In this document: positions 5,704 through 7,415 of the stretch, piece by piece | Numbering within the stretch: position 1 is the first letter of the stretch | How the letters are laid out: every line of letters starts with the position of its first letter | Origin: an uncultured Dialister sp. | GTDB lineage: Bacteria; Bacillota; Negativicutes; Veillonellales; Dialisteraceae | Length of the DNA stretch: 7,415 nucleotides | NCBI RefSeq assembly: GCF_900541605.1 | Contig: NZ_UQKJ01000096.1 | Coordinates: 1-7,415, forward strand | Direction of reading: 5' to 3' | Notes under the pieces: model-generated | Databases searched by the model: none | Seen by the model: only the letters and a program-made list of their open reading frames with translations | What the model was told of the DNA's origin: nothing | Translations under genes and position numbers: made by a program

Positions 5704-5722
5704 CATCCCGGGCCCTGGGATG
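5704..5722. repeat. Short GC-rich hairpin
   Basis: CATCCC and GGGATG enclose GGGCCCT. No T-run follows on either strand, so it is not a terminator. It lies between the promoter-like box and the large palindrome. Confidence 0.5.
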
Positions 5723-5737
5723 TTCCGTTCAATTTAG

Positions 5738-5780
5738 CCCTCTACTCTATACATAACGCGAGGTTACCATTTGTGAACAT
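5738..5780 (-). promoter_or_regulatory. Promoter-like 43-bp box, copy A
   Basis: Matches 6925-6967 at 37 of 43 positions in the same orientation. Read on the minus strand, two conserved blocks, ATGTTCACAAA and CTCGCGTTATGTATA, flank a variable middle, followed by conserved AGTAGAGGG. TTCACA and TATGTA are 16 nt apart. It begins at the sigma gene's stop codon and points at the DUF2922-like gene 230 bp away. A promoter role is inference. Confidence 0.5.
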
Positions 5781-6349
5781 CAGCTAGCAAAAGTTTGTTG
5801 AAATTCATCATAATTTTTGAAAATGGATCGAATATTTCTGGCATGCCGGTATACTACGCTGAATGAAAGGTTATTTTCCCTGGCAATATCCCGCCACTCT
5901 TTCCCTTCCATCCTGCGGCTGAACAGCTTTCTCTGGGTATCTGTCAAAGGGCAGGAAGCGATGATAGTCTGTACCTCTTTTTCATTAAGTACTGGTTCCA
6001 TTGAAGCATTTGCATCAGGAACATCAGGAATTTCACTCATGGATGGTGAAAATATCTTCTTCTCCAGTTCCCTTTCCCTGGTCATATTCAGACGGCTCCA
6101 CTTCAGCCTCTTCATGACGTACTTAATGAAATGGATATCTTTAGACGGATCAAACGACAAAAGGCATTCCAAAAAGCATACCCATAAATCCTGCTCTGCA
6201 TCTTCCCTGCTCCAGTCCTCGTAGGAGCCATAGGAAAGACGATGGATATACTTTTTGAAATGCCTGCAGATTTCTTCTTTAGCAGAAGCGTCCGTTTTTG
6301 CTTCTACTGCCAGCTTATCCAGATACTGGTACCGTTCTTCTTTAGTCAT
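5780..6349 (-). CDS. Sigma-70-family RNA polymerase sigma factor (region 2 + region 4)
   Basis: 189-residue protein with the two-domain layout of small alternative sigma factors. Residues about 26-95 look like region 2: the helix around ICRHFKKYIHRL, the acidic SREDAEQDLWVCFLECLLSF that would contact core polymerase, then IHFIKYVMKRLKWSRL and a basic helix for -10 recognition. An acidic linker (about 100-128) separates region 4 (133-180): LTDTQRKLFSRRMEGKEWRDIARENN, then the recognition helix SFSVVYRHARNIRSIFK. The start is supported by AAAGGA (6359-6364) at a 9-nt spacing. A sigma-A-like extended -10 promoter lies about 135 bp upstream. I see no anti-sigma gene beside it. Two matching promoter-like boxes flank the gene, one overlapping its stop codon, which suggests self-regulation and control of the DUF2922/DUF1659 pair. 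The family is certain; the targets are inferred. Confidence 0.9.
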   Translation of the reverse strand: MTKEERYQYLDKLAVEAKTDASAKEEICRHFKKYIHRLSYGSYEDWSREDAEQDLWVCFLECLLSFDPSKDIHFIKYVMKRLKWSRLNMTRERELEKKIFSPSMSEIPDVPDANASMEPVLNEKEVQTIIASCPLTDTQRKLFSRRMEGKEWRDIARENNLSFSVVYRHARNIRSIFKNYDEFQQTFAS

Positions 6350-6358
6350 TGGGAATCA

Positions 6359-6364
6359 TCCTTT
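6359..6364 (-). promoter_or_regulatory. Ribosome binding site of the sigma gene
   Basis: AAAGGA on the minus strand, 9 nt before the ATG at 6349. Confidence 0.65.
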
Positions 6365-6409
6365 TCTCCGAATTCATCCGGAAAAATCGGTTCCTCACTT
6401 ATCTTGACT

Positions 6410-6425
6410 GTTTAGCGGTTTAGCG
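6410..6425. repeat. Tandem 8-bp repeat in the sigma gene leader
   Basis: Two perfect copies of GTTTAGCG in tandem, 61-76 bp before the start codon, inside the predicted untranslated leader. It could be a binding site; nothing else supports it. Confidence 0.5.
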
Positions 6426-6483
6426 ATGTATCTGTTGAGCAATGTAGCATCAAGTGATTTCCGATTATGTAATTGTTAATTTC

Positions 6484-6492
6484 ATTGTAACA
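6484..6492 (-). promoter_or_regulatory. Candidate extended -10 promoter of the sigma gene
   Basis: Minus-strand TGTTACAAT: TACAAT matches the -10 consensus at five of six positions, and an upstream TG forms an extended -10. There is no good -35 in the A/T-rich DNA around 6507-6514. The leader would be about 130 nt. Confidence 0.45.
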
Positions 6493-6924
6493 TATACTGA
6501 TAAAGATTAAAAACCAGATTCCATTTATACATACCCAAAGAAGACCCGGTGTCCGTAGATTGCAAGAATTCGTCCAATGAATCAGACGCCAGCGTGAAGG
6601 GCGTAACCGAAGTTATCCCCAAACTGAACTTGTCGTCAGAGGATCAAAAGCATGAGCTAATCTAAAGTCCTGAGCCTTCCATATAGGGTTGTTTTTAGCG
6701 AAAATAACCGGTTATCCGGCTGCCGGATTCCAGGCTTTTCACCAAGGCCTTGGCTATTTTCCCAGATTCTTTCGCAGGATCCTCTTTATTTCCGCCATCC
6801 TCGATGGCCATTGAGGTGGGGAGTCAAGCAGACGTCCATGGAGACTTCCAACTTCATAGAACCTTCCCTTAGCTAGCAGTTGGGAAATATGAAATTGGGC
6901 CTATCCATTCTAGAGACTTTTTGT

Positions 6925-6967
6925 CCCTCTACTATATACATAACGCGAGATGTCATTTTGTGAACAT
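6925..6967 (-). promoter_or_regulatory. Promoter-like 43-bp box, copy B
   Basis: Second copy of the box at 5738-5780, same orientation, 1187 bp away, about 575 bp upstream of the sigma start. The same two blocks are conserved. The similarity extends on the right: AAAAATTTGTTG (6985-6996) corresponds to AAAAGTTTGTTG (5789-5800) in the sigma gene's last codons, with a different spacer. A hairpin TGGAAAAT/ATTTTCCA (6967-6985) sits in that spacer. Confidence 0.5.
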
Positions 6968-7003
6968 GGAAAATCAAATTTTCCAAAAATTTGTTGGAGG
7001 ACA

Positions 7004-7200
7004 GGCCCTGCGGGCCGGACCCATTACCATCTCTCAGCCGTTGGCAGCTCTCTTCTGGGAAGAGAGCCTTCTGTAGAGTCATCTGCACGTTTCAGGTGTA
7101 GAGTCTTTAGGATCCCGTTCGCGGCGGAGCCGCTGATGTCCTTGATCTCGGTCTCATCTGGCGGAGGTTAGCTGATGGTTGCGCCGCAGGCTGAAACTCT
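7004..7200 (-). repeat. Dispersed MITE-like element, copy Y (inverted relative to X)
   Basis: Read on the minus strand it follows the order of copy X (4886-5111): GCCTGCGGCGC, ATCAGCTAACCTCC (7176-7163), a shorter GA-hexamer run, CATCAGCGGCTCCGCCGC (7135-7118), GACTCTAC, a hairpin at 7047-7067, and GTCCGGCCCGCAGGGCC (7020-7004). In that hairpin the stem bases differ from copy X (CTCTCTTC against CCCCTTCC) but pairing is kept. Confidence 0.65.
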
Positions 7201-7204
7201 TTTA

Positions 7205-7246
7205 ACCTCCCCCATCTATGGGGGAGGTGCCCGCAGGGCGGAGGGG
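7205..7246. repeat. Strong GC-rich nested hairpins
   Basis: ACCTCCCCCAT (7205-7215) pairs perfectly with ATGGGGGAGGT (7218-7228). Next to it is GCCC/GGGC (7229-7239), then GGAGGGGG (7240-7247), which could pair with the first CCTCCCCC instead, giving two alternative folds. It looks like an intergenic palindromic repeat of a kind common in anaerobic Firmicutes; no T-run follows. Confidence 0.65.
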
Positions 7247-7247
7247 G

Positions 7248-7415
7248 CTCTCGCTAAAGTGGCTCAGACCGTTTCCTGCTAATATCAAAAGCTGCTCTGA
7301 AACCTATCGGGTTGTAACACCGTCACAGGCATTTACCAGAAAGATTTCTCGACTCATCGCAGCTGTAGCGATTTTAAGGACAGATTCACTTATCATGCTG
7401 CCACCGCTCGAAATG
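7248..7415. other. Right end without a supportable gene
   Basis: A minus-strand frame is open from the right edge to a TAG at 7304-7306 (about 36 codons, ...SRTTVGDCAN-type reading is not assured) and a plus-strand frame is open from 7301 to the edge. Either could be the end of a gene outside the window. Neither has a recognisable domain. Confidence 0.3.

Larger units (their letters stand above)
6350..6924. other. Non-coding region upstream of the sigma gene
   Basis: It contains the sigma leader and promoter candidate, perfect palindromes ATAACCGGTTAT (6704-6715) and CCAAGGCCTTGG (6742-6753), and only short open frames: a 38-codon minus frame (6811-6695), a 23-codon minus frame (6857-6786) and a startless plus frame (6504-6662). 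None has enough support to call a gene; some may be remnants of decayed genes. Confidence 0.4.

Noticed and set aside
5817..6224. Plus-strand 135-codon frame opposite the sigma gene
   Set aside because: It is antisense to a clear sigma factor and has no recognisable domain.
6873..7088. Minus-strand 71-codon frame
   Set aside because: It runs through box B and copy Y of the dispersed element, so its sequence is explained by non-coding repeats; no ribosome binding site.
7304..7415. Minus-strand frame open at the right edge as a partial gene
   Set aside because: About 36 codons with no recognisable motif; a competing plus-strand frame is open over the same bases.

Overview
The window reads as accessory DNA from a Firmicutes bacterium. 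The ribosome binding sites are strong (AAAGGAGG just upstream of three start codons), and two tiny genes resemble the DUF1659 and DUF2922 families, which I know mainly from Firmicutes. A member of the Negativicutes (Dialister/Megasphaera type) is my best guess, but that is inference. Every credible gene is on the minus strand, so transcription runs right to left.

Left part (about 1-3990): a replication/regulation module of phage or satellite type. In transcription order it has an AT-rich leader with promoter candidates and a 17-bp palindrome (3711-3960), a possible 65-codon ORF (3675-3478), a 187-residue protein with a sigma-70 region-4-like helix-turn-helix (3481-2918), and an 830-residue VapE-family primase/helicase (2860-368). 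Past the end of the VapE gene lies a cluster of GGACAAG heptamers in 9-bp steps (212-386). A strong hairpin with a T-run (4001-4030) separates this module from the DNA to its right. No integrase, capsid or packaging gene is visible, so the module is either a fragment or extends past the left edge.

Right part (about 4030-7415): three small genes in order, a sigma-70-like factor (6349-5780), a DUF2922-like protein (5505-5299) and a DUF1659-like protein (4847-4620), closed by an intrinsic terminator (4580-4609). The spaces around them are packed with non-coding repeats: hexamer (GAGATC-type) arrays in both orientations, (GATCTA) arrays, a 182-226-nt dispersed element in two inverted copies plus a fragment, a 160-nt imperfect palindrome in the leader of the DUF2922 gene, and many short GC-rich hairpins.

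The most interesting signal is a 43-bp sequence present twice in the same orientation (5738-5780 and 6925-6967; 37 of 43 identical). One copy lies upstream of the sigma gene and one directly after its stop codon, ahead of the two small genes. The conserved bases form two blocks around a variable middle, as in a promoter. I suggest, as inference, that the sigma factor may drive its own gene and the DUF2922/DUF1659 pair from these two copies. The remaining sequence (1-211, 6350-6924, 7240-7415) holds no gene I can support.
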